From Caldifarciminota bacterium (GTDB lineage: Bacteria > Hydrothermota > Tepidihabitantia > Tepidihabitantales > Tepidihabitantaceae), in NCBI GenBank assembly GCA_026397595.1, contig JAPLUO010000235.1:1-45439 (forward strand): DNA of 45,439 nucleotides, written 5' to 3'. Below, in pieces: positions 1 to 8,810 of the stretch. The notes under the pieces are model-generated. The model worked only from the letters and a program-made list of their open reading frames with translations, was not told where the DNA came from and searched no databases. The first letter of the stretch is position 1. The number at the start of each line of letters is the position of its first letter. A program made the position numbers and the translations under genes.

Positions 1-67
1 ACCCGAGCCCGAGCATTGCGTCGCCGCGGGTGGCACTTGACGACGGTCTTCAGGACCCCGACGGCCT

Positions 68-276
68 CAGGACAGAGGCGGCGGAGAGAAACAACGTCGC
101 GAAAACGACGATCCTGCACGCTTGTAGTACAGATTGAGTCCCGAATCGAACCCAATTCTTGCGCCAATGCGGACGACATTTTCCGTCGGTTGCCAAGAAC
201 CTGGCGGGCCCAGGACAGAGGCGGCGAAGAGAAACAACGTCGCGAAAACGACGATCCTGCACGCTTGTAGTACAGA
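68..276 (+). repeat. 66-bp direct repeat, two copies (68-133 and 211-276)
   Basis: The two copies differ at one position. Each contains the hairpin CGTCG-CGAAAA-CGACG followed by ATCCTGCACGCTTGTAG. A third copy of the hairpin and tail lies at about 27057-27099. The short reading frames over these repeats look like by-products rather than genes. Nothing else in 1-410 looks like a gene. Confidence 0.85.
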
Positions 277-323
277 GATTTGGAAGGTGCGGAGCGGAAT
301 CCCGACCTTCACCCGACTCTGTG
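272..323. repeat. Repeat core flanked by ACAGAG/CTCTGTG, orientation A
   Basis: ACAGAG (272-277) and CTCTGTG (317-323) are inverted arms around a 39-bp core. The copy at 27094-27144 has the same arms, but its core is the reverse complement of this one. To the right comes an arm ending CCTCTGTGGTTGATTC, which belongs to the CACAGAG/CTCTGTG repeat family. Confidence 0.75.
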
Positions 324-413
324 CTCTCCGTGGCCTCTGTGGTTGATTCTATCCCGGTTCCTGGGCCGCCCAACCCGCTTGACGTGGCCGAACCCGAGTG
401 CTAAAATCAGCCG

Positions 414-441
414 TTGACAGGTCACACTGTCAGGTTACGGA
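414..441 (+). promoter_or_regulatory. Putative sigma-70 promoter for the 552-6280 operon
   Basis: A perfect TTGACA (414-419) is followed after 16 bp by TACGGA (436-441), a weak -10. The transcript would carry a leader of about 100 nt and a ribosome site (AAGGAG) before the ATG at 552. The -10 call is uncertain. Confidence 0.4.
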
Positions 442-551
442 TAAGGTTTTTAACAGCTTGTAGCCCGTCGAGTTCGGCGCGTTCGAAGTCCGGCGCTGCC
501 GGTCAGTAGACCCCCACCGATTTGCACGCAAGGCAAGCTAAGGAGTACACT

Positions 552-2681
552 ATGACGATACGGTTGTCCTCCAAGTTCATCGCGACCCTGATTGCCTCGG
601 TCGCGCTTCTCGCCGGCCTTGCCGGCGCACAGCCCGAACCGTGGGTTCACCCGGACGGGAGCATTCACTACTACGATGCCATCAGCACGCCCGCAGGCAT
701 CAACTGGAATTTCGCCTGGGATTCGGCGCTCGGGCACGGCGGTTACCTCGCTACTATTACTACGCAGGCCGAGAATGATTTCGTCTTCAGCCTCGTCGAC
801 TCGAGTCTCTACTGGTACCAGCGGCCCGGCACCGGACGGCTGGCCGGCCCATGGATCGGCGGCACTCAGGACTTCGGCTCACCGGAACCGGACAGCGGCT
901 GGCACTGGGTCACCAACGAGTCAATGAACTATCTCAACTGGTCTTCGGGCCAGCCGGACAACCAGGGCAACGAGAACGCGCTCCATTTCGGCGAGTCGAC
1001 CGGCGTGCGGGTGCCGACCTGGGATGACGCGAGCAGTCTTGACGACTCCATCCGCGGCTTTGTCCGCGAGCTCTCGGCCGACTCGACTACGGTCGGGCTG
1101 CGGTACTGGGACTCCCTGGCCTGGGAGGGCTACACGCTGTTCGCAAACAATGGCGGCAGGGCTTTCTACCTGATTGACAACAAGGGCCGCGCGATCCACC
1201 GCTGGCGCGTGTCCGACAAGACCGTCGGCGCGCTCTACCTGCTGGAGAACGGACTCGTGTCCCAGATCGGCAACCTGAACAACCCCAATTTCCTCAACGG
1301 CGGGCGCGTGTCGCTCATCGACTGGGACGGCAACAAAACCTGGTCCTTCGACTATTCGGACAGCACTCACTGTCAGCACCACGACGCCATCTGGCTGCCC
1401 AACGGCCACATGATGGCAATTGCCTGGGAGCGCAAGACCAAGGCCGAAGCAAGGGCAGCCGGCCGCGACACAGCGAAGCTGACCGCGGGCAAGCTCTGGC
1501 CCGACCACATCATTGAGGTCGACACGGCGACCGACAGCATCGTCTGGGAATGGCACATCTGGGACCATCTCGTCCAGGACTACGACTCGACCAAAGCTAA
1601 CTATGGCGTGGTCGGCGACCACCGGGAGCTTATCGACCTGAACTTCACGGACCAAGGCTCGCCAAGCGCGGCCGACTGGATTCACGCCAACGCGCTCGAC
1701 TACGATTCCGTGTTCGACCAGATCCTGTTCAGCGCACGCGACTTCGACGAAGTCTGGGTCATCGACCACAGCACCACGACCGAGGAAGCGCGCGAACACA
1801 CTGGTGGCCGACAGGGAATGGGCGGCGACCTGCTGTACCGGTGGGGCAATCCCCGGACATATCGCGCCGGCGACAGCACGGACCAGCAGTTCTATCACCA
1901 GCACCACACCTCCTGGATTAAGCCGGGGTTGTCGGGCACGGGCAACATCACGGTGTTCGACAACGGCCTGCTGCGGCCGGGGACGCTCTACTCGACCGCC
2001 ATCGAGTTCACACCGCCGGTCGACAGCACAGGCCATTATGAAACACCGGAACCCGGTCAGCCGTACGGTCCGGCCGATCACGTCTGGCAATACATCGCCA
2101 CGCCGCCGTCGTCCTTCTACTCGTCCCAGTTGGGCAGCGTTCAGCGCCTGCCCAACGGCAACACGCTCATATGCGAAGGCAACAAGGGCCGGTTCTTCGA
2201 GCTCGGCCCGGACAGCGTAACCGTTTGGAAGTACACCAACCCGGTCAGCGACACCCTGCCGGCGTACCAGGGCACGGTGGCGCAGAACGCGGTCCACCGG
2301 TCGCCGCGTTACGCACCGGACTACGCAGGGTTGCAGGGCCACGACCTGACTCCGGGATACCCGGTCGAACTCTATCAGACGAGGCAGTACGTCGGTGTGA
2401 AGCAGTCGCCGCCCGCGGGCAGCGTTCCGGTTGGGCTGGCAGTCAGGCCCAACCCGTTCGGCCGGCGCGCGAGCATCAGCTTCAACCTGCCGCGCGCAGT
2501 CGCGGCTGAACTCGGCATCTACTCGGTTGATGGCCGGCTGGTCCGAACGCTGCCGGCGACCAGTGGAACTGTGTGGAACGGCGCCGACAACAACGGGTAC
2601 CTGGTCGGCCGCGGTGTCTACTACTGCCGGCTGCAAGGTCCGACCTTCAGTACTTCTGCGAAGCTCGTGAAGACGGAATGA
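552..2681 (+). CDS. Secreted C-type lectin / arylsulfotransferase-like protein with C-terminal sorting domain
   Basis: Start chosen at ATG 552, seven bases after AAGGAG; a longer frame begins at 522 but has no ribosome site. Residues 1-27 are a signal peptide ending AGLAGAQ. Residues 30-180 form a C-type lectin-like domain with the typical W-x-GQPDNQG-x-EN and W-DD blocks. Residues 190-590 resemble the arylsulfotransferase (ASST) beta-propeller family, with motifs HHDAIWLPNGH, VWEWHIWDH and HHTSWI. The last 85 residues (RPNPFGRRASISF ... GRGVYYCRL) are a FlgD-like or type IX sorting domain, implying export to the cell surface. It is a close paralogue of the gene at 4154-6280. ASST enzymes move sulfate between phenols; whether this protein is catalytic cannot be told from sequence alone. 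Confidence 0.85.
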   Translation: MTIRLSSKFIATLIASVALLAGLAGAQPEPWVHPDGSIHYYDAISTPAGINWNFAWDSALGHGGYLATITTQAENDFVFSLVDSSLYWYQRPGTGRLAGPWIGGTQDFGSPEPDSGWHWVTNESMNYLNWSSGQPDNQGNENALHFGESTGVRVPTWDDASSLDDSIRGFVRELSADSTTVGLRYWDSLAWEGYTLFANNGGRAFYLIDNKGRAIHRWRVSDKTVGALYLLENGLVSQIGNLNNPNFLNGGRVSLIDWDGNKTWSFDYSDSTHCQHHDAIWLPNGHMMAIAWERKTKAEARAAGRDTAKLTAGKLWPDHIIEVDTATDSIVWEWHIWDHLVQDYDSTKANYGVVGDHRELIDLNFTDQGSPSAADWIHANALDYDSVFDQILFSARDFDEVWVIDHSTTTEEAREHTGGRQGMGGDLLYRWGNPRTYRAGDSTDQQFYHQHHTSWIKPGLSGTGNITVFDNGLLRPGTLYSTAIEFTPPVDSTGHYETPEPGQPYGPADHVWQYIATPPSSFYSSQLGSVQRLPNGNTLICEGNKGRFFELGPDSVTVWKYTNPVSDTLPAYQGTVAQNAVHRSPRYAPDYAGLQGHDLTPGYPVELYQTRQYVGVKQSPPAGSVPVGLAVRPNPFGRRASISFNLPRAVAAELGIYSVDGRLVRTLPATSGTVWNGADNNGYLVGRGVYYCRLQGPTFSTSAKLVKTE

Positions 2682-4105
2682 CCGCAATTAGGATGACGAT
2701 GATACGCACGACTTCTCGTGCCGGAACAGCCCTGCTGCTGATCGCCCTCCCGGCGCTGGCGCTGGCGACGGTCACGTTCGAGCGCCGCTGGCACTGGGAC
2801 CGTGAAGACGTCGGCCGCTCCGTCGCACTTACGGCAGACGGCGGGTATCTGGTCAGCGGTCAGACGTGGGCTGGTTCCAACCAGTATGGCATTGTGCTGG
2901 CACGAACCGACTCATTAGGGGACACAACATCGGTCCAATACCTGCCGGATGTAAGCAATGGCAGCGGTTATCTTTGTCAACTGCGCGGGGGCGATTTCGT
3001 CGCTGCCGGGATTCGAAACAGCGGCTACGTATTCGCGCGAGGTATTGACCCCTCGGGCGACTCGATTTGGAGCTATGATTCTTCACACCGCAGCCTGGTG
3101 TTCGCGCTCATAGCTACGAGCGATGGTGGATGTCTCATCGCCGGCCGGGATTCCACGCTGGACATGGGACTTATCAGACTCGATTCCGCCGGTCGCGAAG
3201 AGTGGAGTCATTCCTATGATGCCCCCCGTGTGCAGGGTACCACTGCCTACGGCGTAGCCGAAACCCGAGATAGCGGTTTCATACTGTGCGGCGATGTCAT
3301 CGACTACCTTGAGTCGTACGTCAGGCTCGTACGGACCGATGCCGCCGGCGAAACTCTCTGGACGCGCCTCTACTCCGGCCCGGTCGGCCCGTCGCTGCAG
3401 GCGGTCCGTGAGACTCCGGATGGCGGGTGCCTGTCCGTCGGGCTGGAATTCGACACCCTCAGCGCCCAGAATGCGCTCTACCTGCTGCGCACGGACCCGA
3501 GTGGTGCAATCATCTGGACCCGCGATATCTCGCTCCCCGGCGCCGGAACGCAGGCGACAACTCTGTGCGCAACCCGTGACAGCGGCTACGTGGTTGCGGG
3601 CTCGATTGACTGGGGCGACTCGGCCCGGGCCTTTCTGGTCAAGCTCGACGCCAACGCCGACACGGTCTGGACCAGTGTGCTGCCCGGGAAGGGAAGGGAA
3701 CAGGCGGAAGACATATGGCAGACCGCTGACGGCGGCTACGTGATTGCCGGCACGTCGGACGCCCCGGGTGACAGCATACTGCTGGTGAAGACCGATTCGC
3801 TGGGCCGTGTACTGACCGGCCTGGCTGAAGAAGGTCCGGCCGCCGGCGAGCGCATCGCATTTTCGGTCGCGCCCAACCCCGCCGGAGGCTTCGCGACCAT
3901 CTCCTTCACTCGACCAATCGAGCACTCGGACGCAAGAGCACTCAGCCTCTCCATCTACGACGCCACCGGCCGACAGGTTCTTCCGTCATTCGGACTTCGG
4001 GTTTCGCCCTTCCATTTGGACCTTCGGTCGCTGCCGGCCGGGGTCTACATGCTCAAGCTCGAATACGCCGGCCGCACCGCGACCCGGAAGCTCATCATAG
4101 AATAG
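2678..4105 (+). CDS. Secreted repeat beta-propeller-like protein with C-terminal sorting domain
   Basis: The ATG overlaps the preceding stop (ATGA at 2678-2681), indicating translational coupling. A second in-frame ATG at 2693 is also possible. The signal peptide is about residues 1-30 (LLLIALPALALA). The body holds seven or eight repeats of about 45 residues with the pattern DGGYVVAG ... LVRTD-x-GD-x-W, as in the propeller-like secreted proteins of FCB and WOR-3 genomes. The tail NPAGGFATISF ... LPAGVYMLKL is a type IX/FlgD-like sorting domain. It lies between two lectin-ASST paralogues and is probably exported with them. Function unknown; a surface scaffold or binding role is inferred. Confidence 0.75.
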   Translation: MTAIRMTMIRTTSRAGTALLLIALPALALATVTFERRWHWDREDVGRSVALTADGGYLVSGQTWAGSNQYGIVLARTDSLGDTTSVQYLPDVSNGSGYLCQLRGGDFVAAGIRNSGYVFARGIDPSGDSIWSYDSSHRSLVFALIATSDGGCLIAGRDSTLDMGLIRLDSAGREEWSHSYDAPRVQGTTAYGVAETRDSGFILCGDVIDYLESYVRLVRTDAAGETLWTRLYSGPVGPSLQAVRETPDGGCLSVGLEFDTLSAQNALYLLRTDPSGAIIWTRDISLPGAGTQATTLCATRDSGYVVAGSIDWGDSARAFLVKLDANADTVWTSVLPGKGREQAEDIWQTADGGYVIAGTSDAPGDSILLVKTDSLGRVLTGLAEEGPAAGERIAFSVAPNPAGGFATISFTRPIEHSDARALSLSIYDATGRQVLPSFGLRVSPFHLDLRSLPAGVYMLKLEYAGRTATRKLIIE

Positions 4106-4153
4106 GACAGGCGCACGAGCATTCCGCGGCAAAGGTTACAGCCGACCAGGAGC

Positions 4154-6280
4154 ATGTACCGAACGCGCAAGACCACGGCTGCAGGTCTCCTCGTCTGCCT
4201 CATTGTCGGCTGGGCCGGCGCTCAACCCGTACCATGGAAGCATCCGGACGGCACCATGCATTATTACGACGCGCTCGCCGCGCCCGGCGGCATCACGTGG
4301 AACGCCGCCCGTGACCTGGCTCAGGACAGCGGCGGGTATCTGGCGACCCTGACTTCTCGGGCGGAGAACGACTTCGTCTTCGCACTGGTCGACTCAAGCG
4401 AATACTGGTATGAACGACCCGGGTCCGGCGCGCTGGCCGGACCGTGGCTGGGCGGCTACCAGCTTCCCGGCTCACCCGAACCGGACAGCGGTTGGCGATG
4501 GGTCACGACCGAGCCTTTCGGCTTCCGAGACTGGTCTCCGGGCGAGCCGGATAACCAGGGCGAAGAGAATGCACTCAACTTCGGCGAATCGCCGTCGGGC
4601 TGGCTTTCGACGTGGAACGACCTGAGCGCGGCCGACGACTCAATCCGCGGGTTCGTGCGCGAACTGTCGGCCGACTCTACAACCATCGGGCTGCTGCAGA
4701 ACGACAGCGCGGCATTCGTCGGCTACACCTTGTTCGCACCGCTGATGTCCACCTACACCTACCTGATTGACAACAAAGGCCGTCTTGTCCACTCGTGGCA
4801 TAGCAGCTACTACCCCGGGATGTCGGCCTACCTGCTTGAGAACGGCAGTCTGCTCCGCGCAGCCAATGTCGGAAACCTGGCCTTCGGCGGCGGCGGCCGC
4901 GTCGAGGAGTTCGATTGGGACGGCGACCTCGTCTGGGCATACAACTACTCAACCAACCTGCACTGCCAGCACCACGACATCGAACCGCTGCCGAACGGCC
5001 ACGTGCTGATGATTGCCTGGGAACTCAAGACCCGGGCCGAAGCCATCGCCGCGGGCCGCGATCCGGCCAAACTCGGCCCCTCACTCTGGCCCGACCACGT
5101 AATTGAAGTGAACCCTGCCAACGATAGCATCGTCTGGGAATGGCACGTCTGGGACCACCTGATACAGGACTTCGATTCAACCAAGGCGAACTACGGAGTC
5201 GTGGCCGACTGCCCGGAACTGGTTGACCTCAGTTTTGTTGCGCGCAACGAGCCGGTTTATGGTTCCGACTGGAACCACATGAACGCAGTCTACTACGATG
5301 AGCAGTTCGACCAGGTGACGCTGAGCGTACACAGCTTCAGCGAAGTGTGGGTGATTGACCACAGCACCACGACCGAGCAGGCCCGCGGACATTCCGGTGG
5401 CAGGCAGGGAATGGGCGGCGATATCCTCTACCGCTGGGGCAACCCCCAGACCTATCGCGCCGGCGACAGCACTGACCAGAGATTCTTCGGCCAGCACAAC
5501 GCCCGCTGGATCGAATCCGGGCTACCGGGCGCGGGACATATCATGGTCTTCAACAACGGCCTGGGACGTCCAGGCGGCGAGTACTCGACGGTTGACGAGT
5601 TCATTCCCGCCTGCGACAGCACCGGCGCCTATCCGCGGCCGTCGCCCGGCACACCGTTTGGCCCGGACTCCCAGTGTTGGGTCTACGGCGCCGCGCCGCC
5701 CGCCAGCCTTTATTCCTCGTGCATGTCGGGGGCACAACGATTGCCTGACGGCCACACGCTGGTCTGCACGAGCGAGGACGGCACCTTCCTGGAGGTGACC
5801 AGTGACAGCCAAGTCGTCTGGCGCTACGTCAACCCGGTCGTCGGACCCGGCCCCCTGTACCAGGGCGACTCAGCGGACGGCCTTAACGAAGTGTTTCGGG
5901 CTACACGGTACGAGCCGGACTACCCGGGACTGGCCGGCAGGGACCTGACGCCCGCGCATCCCATCGAGCGGTATCGGACCCCGTCGTCAGGAGTCAGCGA
6001 GTCCAGAACCACCCACCCCGATGCCGTCGGCCTTCACGCCAACCCGAACCCATTTGGCCGGCGGACCACAATCCGCCTGGGCCTGCCGCGCGCGGCTTCG
6101 GCTGGACTCGGCATCTACTCAGTCGACGGGCGGTTGATTCAAGCGCTGGCACCGACCGGCGAGAAGGTCATCTGGAACGGTACTGACAACGCCGGGCGCC
6201 TGGTCGGCCGCGGCGTCTACTACTGCCGGCTACGGTGCGCTGGCTTCACTGTATCGAAGAAGCTCGTCAAAGTGAACTGA
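4154..6280 (+). CDS. Secreted C-type lectin / arylsulfotransferase-like protein, paralogue of 552-2681
   Basis: It has the same domain order as the first gene: signal peptide (1-23, ending WAGAQ), C-type lectin-like domain (GEPDNQGEENALNFGES), ASST-like propeller (HHDIEPLPNGHVLMIAWE, VWEWHVWDH, STTTEQARGHSGGRQG) and sorting domain (NPFGRRTTIRLGL, GRGVYYCRL). Length is 708 residues against 709 for the paralogue. AGGAG lies only one base from the ATG, unusually close, but no better start exists and the signal peptide begins there. Its 3' end overlaps the convergent methyltransferase gene by 51 bp. Tandem paralogues suggest duplication with divergence of substrate. Confidence 0.85.
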   Translation: MYRTRKTTAAGLLVCLIVGWAGAQPVPWKHPDGTMHYYDALAAPGGITWNAARDLAQDSGGYLATLTSRAENDFVFALVDSSEYWYERPGSGALAGPWLGGYQLPGSPEPDSGWRWVTTEPFGFRDWSPGEPDNQGEENALNFGESPSGWLSTWNDLSAADDSIRGFVRELSADSTTIGLLQNDSAAFVGYTLFAPLMSTYTYLIDNKGRLVHSWHSSYYPGMSAYLLENGSLLRAANVGNLAFGGGGRVEEFDWDGDLVWAYNYSTNLHCQHHDIEPLPNGHVLMIAWELKTRAEAIAAGRDPAKLGPSLWPDHVIEVNPANDSIVWEWHVWDHLIQDFDSTKANYGVVADCPELVDLSFVARNEPVYGSDWNHMNAVYYDEQFDQVTLSVHSFSEVWVIDHSTTTEQARGHSGGRQGMGGDILYRWGNPQTYRAGDSTDQRFFGQHNARWIESGLPGAGHIMVFNNGLGRPGGEYSTVDEFIPACDSTGAYPRPSPGTPFGPDSQCWVYGAAPPASLYSSCMSGAQRLPDGHTLVCTSEDGTFLEVTSDSQVVWRYVNPVVGPGPLYQGDSADGLNEVFRATRYEPDYPGLAGRDLTPAHPIERYRTPSSGVSESRTTHPDAVGLHANPNPFGRRTTIRLGLPRAASAGLGIYSVDGRLIQALAPTGEKVIWNGTDNAGRLVGRGVYYCRLRCAGFTVSKKLVKVN

Positions 6281-6946
6281 CGGGCACGCGCATCCGCCGG
6301 AACGCTTCCTCGCCACGAGGACGACGAAACTCGCCCCGCTCACGAAGCCCGGTCGCGGTTCTTCCATGACGTCTGTTACGCCGGGCGCCTGGAACAGGGT
6401 TGAGACCGTCTTCAAGACGTCGAACCCGGCCCGCTCGGTCAGGCGCTTCACGTCTTCGTATGTGTCGAAACGGGCGTGGCTGAACAGCGGATGCCCGGCC
6501 TTCGCCTTCTCGACGTAGCTCCGGCCCCACTCCCCGTCACGGTCAAGATAGGCATTGACTAGCATCCCGCCGGATGCGAGCACGCGCCGGCATTCGCCCA
6601 GGACCTTGAGCCGGTCGGTCAGGAACTCCCATGTTGTCAGAAGGAAGACCGTACCAAAGCTGCCCGCGCGAAACACCAATTCCTCGCCTTCGCCGTACAG
6701 CGCCTCGATTCCCCGCTGCCGCGCCTTGGCGAGTAATGCCGGTGACGGGTCGATTCCGAACGGAATCCCGAGCGCCTGCGCGAACCGGCCGGTGCCGACG
6801 CCGACCTCCAACCACGGTTTCGGCAGTTCGGCCAGCAGCGGCCGCAGAGCGGCCAGCTCAATCTCAAAGGCCACCCTGCCCTTGCCGTCGTACCACGAAT
6901 CGTACTTGTCGGCCAGCGAATCGAACGGGCTCGGCTGCGGGTCCAC
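6230..6946 (-). CDS. Class I SAM-dependent methyltransferase
   Basis: Residues 45-53 (LEVGVGTGR) are the SAM-binding motif I. The sequence LTTWEFLTDRLKVLGECRRVLASGGMLV matches the motif III/post-III region of UbiE/COQ5-type small-molecule methyltransferases. The start is three bases downstream of the DsrE-like gene, so the two form an operon. The last 17 residues or so are encoded opposite the end of the sulfotransferase gene. The tail GGCACPSVHFDELLRY looks unlike the family and may be read-through into antisense. Substrate unknown. Confidence 0.8.
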   Translation of the reverse strand: MDPQPSPFDSLADKYDSWYDGKGRVAFEIELAALRPLLAELPKPWLEVGVGTGRFAQALGIPFGIDPSPALLAKARQRGIEALYGEGEELVFRAGSFGTVFLLTTWEFLTDRLKVLGECRRVLASGGMLVNAYLDRDGEWGRSYVEKAKAGHPLFSHARFDTYEDVKRLTERAGFDVLKTVSTLFQAPGVTDVMEEPRPGFVSGASFVVLVARKRSGGCACPSVHFDELLRYSEASAP

Positions 6947-6949
6947 GTC

Positions 6950-7297
6950 CTACAGCGTCACGACTTCGTAGCCCTGCTCCATGTATGCCGCGATAGCCGG
7001 GTGTCCGGCCATGTCATCGCCGAACTTCAGATTCTGCTCAATGATCACAGGAACCACGCCGTTCTTCGTAGCACAGGCCCGGCACACACAATCGATGAGC
7101 CCGCTGTCGCGGAACCGACGGTACACGTCGGCATAGGGCTTGGTCTCGTTCCGCAGGAGCGACAGCAACTTGGTCGCATCACCCTCAATGATTACCTTGA
7201 CGTCGTAACCCCGATCCTTCATGTCCATCGCGGTCAGCATCGCGTGGGCAAAAGACGCGGGCTCGCCGCTGAAAGCAAACACAGCTACTTTCTTCAC
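6950..7297 (-). CDS. DsrE-family-like small protein
   Basis: 115 residues. GTG start with AAAGGAG six bases upstream. It begins KKVAVFAFSGEPASFAHAML and follows the DsrE/DsrF alpha/beta fold pattern (KVIIEGDATKL, then VPVIIEQNLKFGDDM, PAIAAYMEQGYEVVTL). A CVCRAC motif in the middle could carry the sulfur-relay cysteine used by DsrE/TusD relatives. It is the first gene of a pair with the downstream methyltransferase. The sulfur-carrier role is inferred. Confidence 0.65.
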   Translation of the reverse strand: MKKVAVFAFSGEPASFAHAMLTAMDMKDRGYDVKVIIEGDATKLLSLLRNETKPYADVYRRFRDSGLIDCVCRACATKNGVVPVIIEQNLKFGDDMAGHPAIAAYMEQGYEVVTL

Positions 7298-7434
7298 GGG
7301 TCTCCTTTCGTTCTGATCAGGACGTTAGTATGCCATACGTGACGGAACAATCAAGCCGGCATCGCCGCCGGCTTCCAGGCCCGCCGGGCACACCGGCCGG
7401 ACCAGCCTCTGTCCCACAAGCGCGGCCGCGCCGG

Positions 7435-7462
7435 TTGACCAATAGTCGGTTTCTGCTATCCT
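7435..7462 (+). promoter_or_regulatory. Leaderless-type promoter
   Basis: TTGACC (7435-7440), 16 bp, TATCCT (7457-7462), then 10 nt to the ATG at 7473. No Shine-Dalgarno sequence fits in that gap. Confidence 0.7.
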
Positions 7463-7472
7463 CGGAAGTCGT

Positions 7473-8621
7473 ATGACGCGCGTGATTGTGTTCCTGCTTG
7501 TGGTGACTGTCGCCGCGCCTGCCACGGTGCCGGAGCTGACGGTCGCGTACCGGCGCAACGACCATGCCGCCCCGCTCTACGCCGCCTGCCTCTATCCGAA
7601 GGACTTCCGCGCGCGCTACGGGCTGTACCTGAAAGAAAACAAACCCCGGGGGCTGTACGACTTGTTTAGCGGCCCGCGCAGCACGCTATCACTCCGGCTG
7701 GCCCCTTTCGACTCCGACTCCGCGGTCCTTACCGCACTGCTGTCCGGCGGGGCGCAGGTCGGGATTCTGGCGTCCGAGGAAATACTGACCGCGGTACTCG
7801 CGGACAAACCGGTCCGGATTCTCGCGCCGCTCCAGCGCCGCGGCGACATGCTGGTGACAAACCGTTCGGTCCCGGCCGCTGACTGGAAGGAGTTCATCGC
7901 GTGGGTCAAGACGCAGGACCGACCGGTGGCAATCGGCTACATCGGCCAATACTCGATGGCCGCACTCGGATTCGCGCAGGCGCTGGAGTACGAGAACGTC
8001 AAATACGCGGGGGCTGTCACCGTGGGGACTGTCCCCGAAGGGGGACTGTCCCCAAAACCGGAGACCGTAAGAGTGAGGCTCGTTCGAGTAGACGACCAGG
8101 CCGCGCTCGCGGTCGAACTAGAGCAGGGGCGGCTCGACGCCGCGGTGCTGCAGGAGCCGGCCGCGACGCTGGTGAGCGCGGTTGACGGCAACCGGACGAT
8201 TGGCCGGATTGACATCCTGCCGCCGGGCCGGTTCGAGGACCGCCCCGGCACCATCATTGCCGCAACCGATTCGGTCATCCGGGGGCAGGGCGAGGCGGTC
8301 GGCCGTTTCCTCGAACTCATGGCGGTGGCCACGCACTACGCCAACAACCGCACGCGCAATACTCTTGCGGCGGCGGACAAATGGCTGGAGACGTCACCGG
8401 TTCTTGAGAGCATTTCCCTCGACAACATCGCCTTCTCATCGCGACCCGACTTCACCTTCACCGACGGCATCTGGAACTGGTACTTCGCGCTGCGGCTCAA
8501 GAACGCAGTGCCGGAAAGCATGGCCGGGTACATGGAAGAGAAAGACTGGCTGGGCATTCCCTACGATTCGCTGCTGCTGATGCCGGCGCTAGACCGCGCC
8601 GGCGCCCGCATCATCCGCTGA
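7473..8621 (+). CDS. ABC transporter substrate-binding protein, NMT1/SsuA-like
   Basis: A short hydrophobic signal segment (residues 1-18) is followed by a two-lobe solute-binding fold of the NMT1/SsuA type: LLSGGAQVGILASEEILTA, then GYIGQYSMAALGFAQALEYE, then QGRLDAAVLQEPAATL. No permease or ATPase gene is adjacent, so it is an orphan binding protein. Residues about 184-196 (GTVPEGGLSPKP) are encoded by two GGGGACTGTCCCC palindromes inserted in frame at 8024-8053. The insertion falls between lobe elements and keeps the frame. Ligand unknown. Confidence 0.7.
   Translation: MTRVIVFLLVVTVAAPATVPELTVAYRRNDHAAPLYAACLYPKDFRARYGLYLKENKPRGLYDLFSGPRSTLSLRLAPFDSDSAVLTALLSGGAQVGILASEEILTAVLADKPVRILAPLQRRGDMLVTNRSVPAADWKEFIAWVKTQDRPVAIGYIGQYSMAALGFAQALEYENVKYAGAVTVGTVPEGGLSPKPETVRVRLVRVDDQAALAVELEQGRLDAAVLQEPAATLVSAVDGNRTIGRIDILPPGRFEDRPGTIIAATDSVIRGQGEAVGRFLELMAVATHYANNRTRNTLAAADKWLETSPVLESISLDNIAFSSRPDFTFTDGIWNWYFALRLKNAVPESMAGYMEEKDWLGIPYDSLLLMPALDRAGARIIR
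8024..8053. repeat. Two GGGGACTGTCCCC palindromes inside a CDS
   Basis: Copies lie at 8024-8036 and 8041-8053, separated by four bases. The same palindrome occurs at 12036, 23499 (GACAGTC form), 33028, 33045, 40882 and 40898, with variants. Confidence 0.9.
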
Positions 8622-8639
8622 CCACCGGACTCGGACATC

Positions 8640-8810
8640 CACAGATTGCACAGATTACGCAGATTCCCGGTCCGGTCGATTGCCGCCTTCCGTGCACCGT
8701 GTTCGGCACCTCTGACTTCTAGCTTCTAGCTTCTGACATCTGACTTCGTCCGCCCCCTGGTGCCCCGGTTTCCACTCCTAACTGCTAACTCCTAACTGCT
8801 AACCAGGAAC
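8640..8810. repeat. Cluster of word-like repeats between convergent genes
   Basis: Three families follow one another: CACAGATTGCACAGATTACG (8641-8660), TTCTAGCTTCTAGCTTCTG (8717-8735) and CTAACTGCTAACTCCTAACT (8779-8798). The last runs into the 3' end of the decarboxylase gene and supplies its stop codon. No gene is seen in 8622-8791. Confidence 0.8.

Noticed and set aside
16-404. Several short frames on both strands
   Set aside because: They translate the 66-bp direct repeats; codons have no family signal.
921-2687. 588-codon minus-strand frame opposite the first sulfotransferase gene
   Set aside because: Antisense shadow typical of high-G+C genes; the plus strand has signal peptide, domains and ribosome site.
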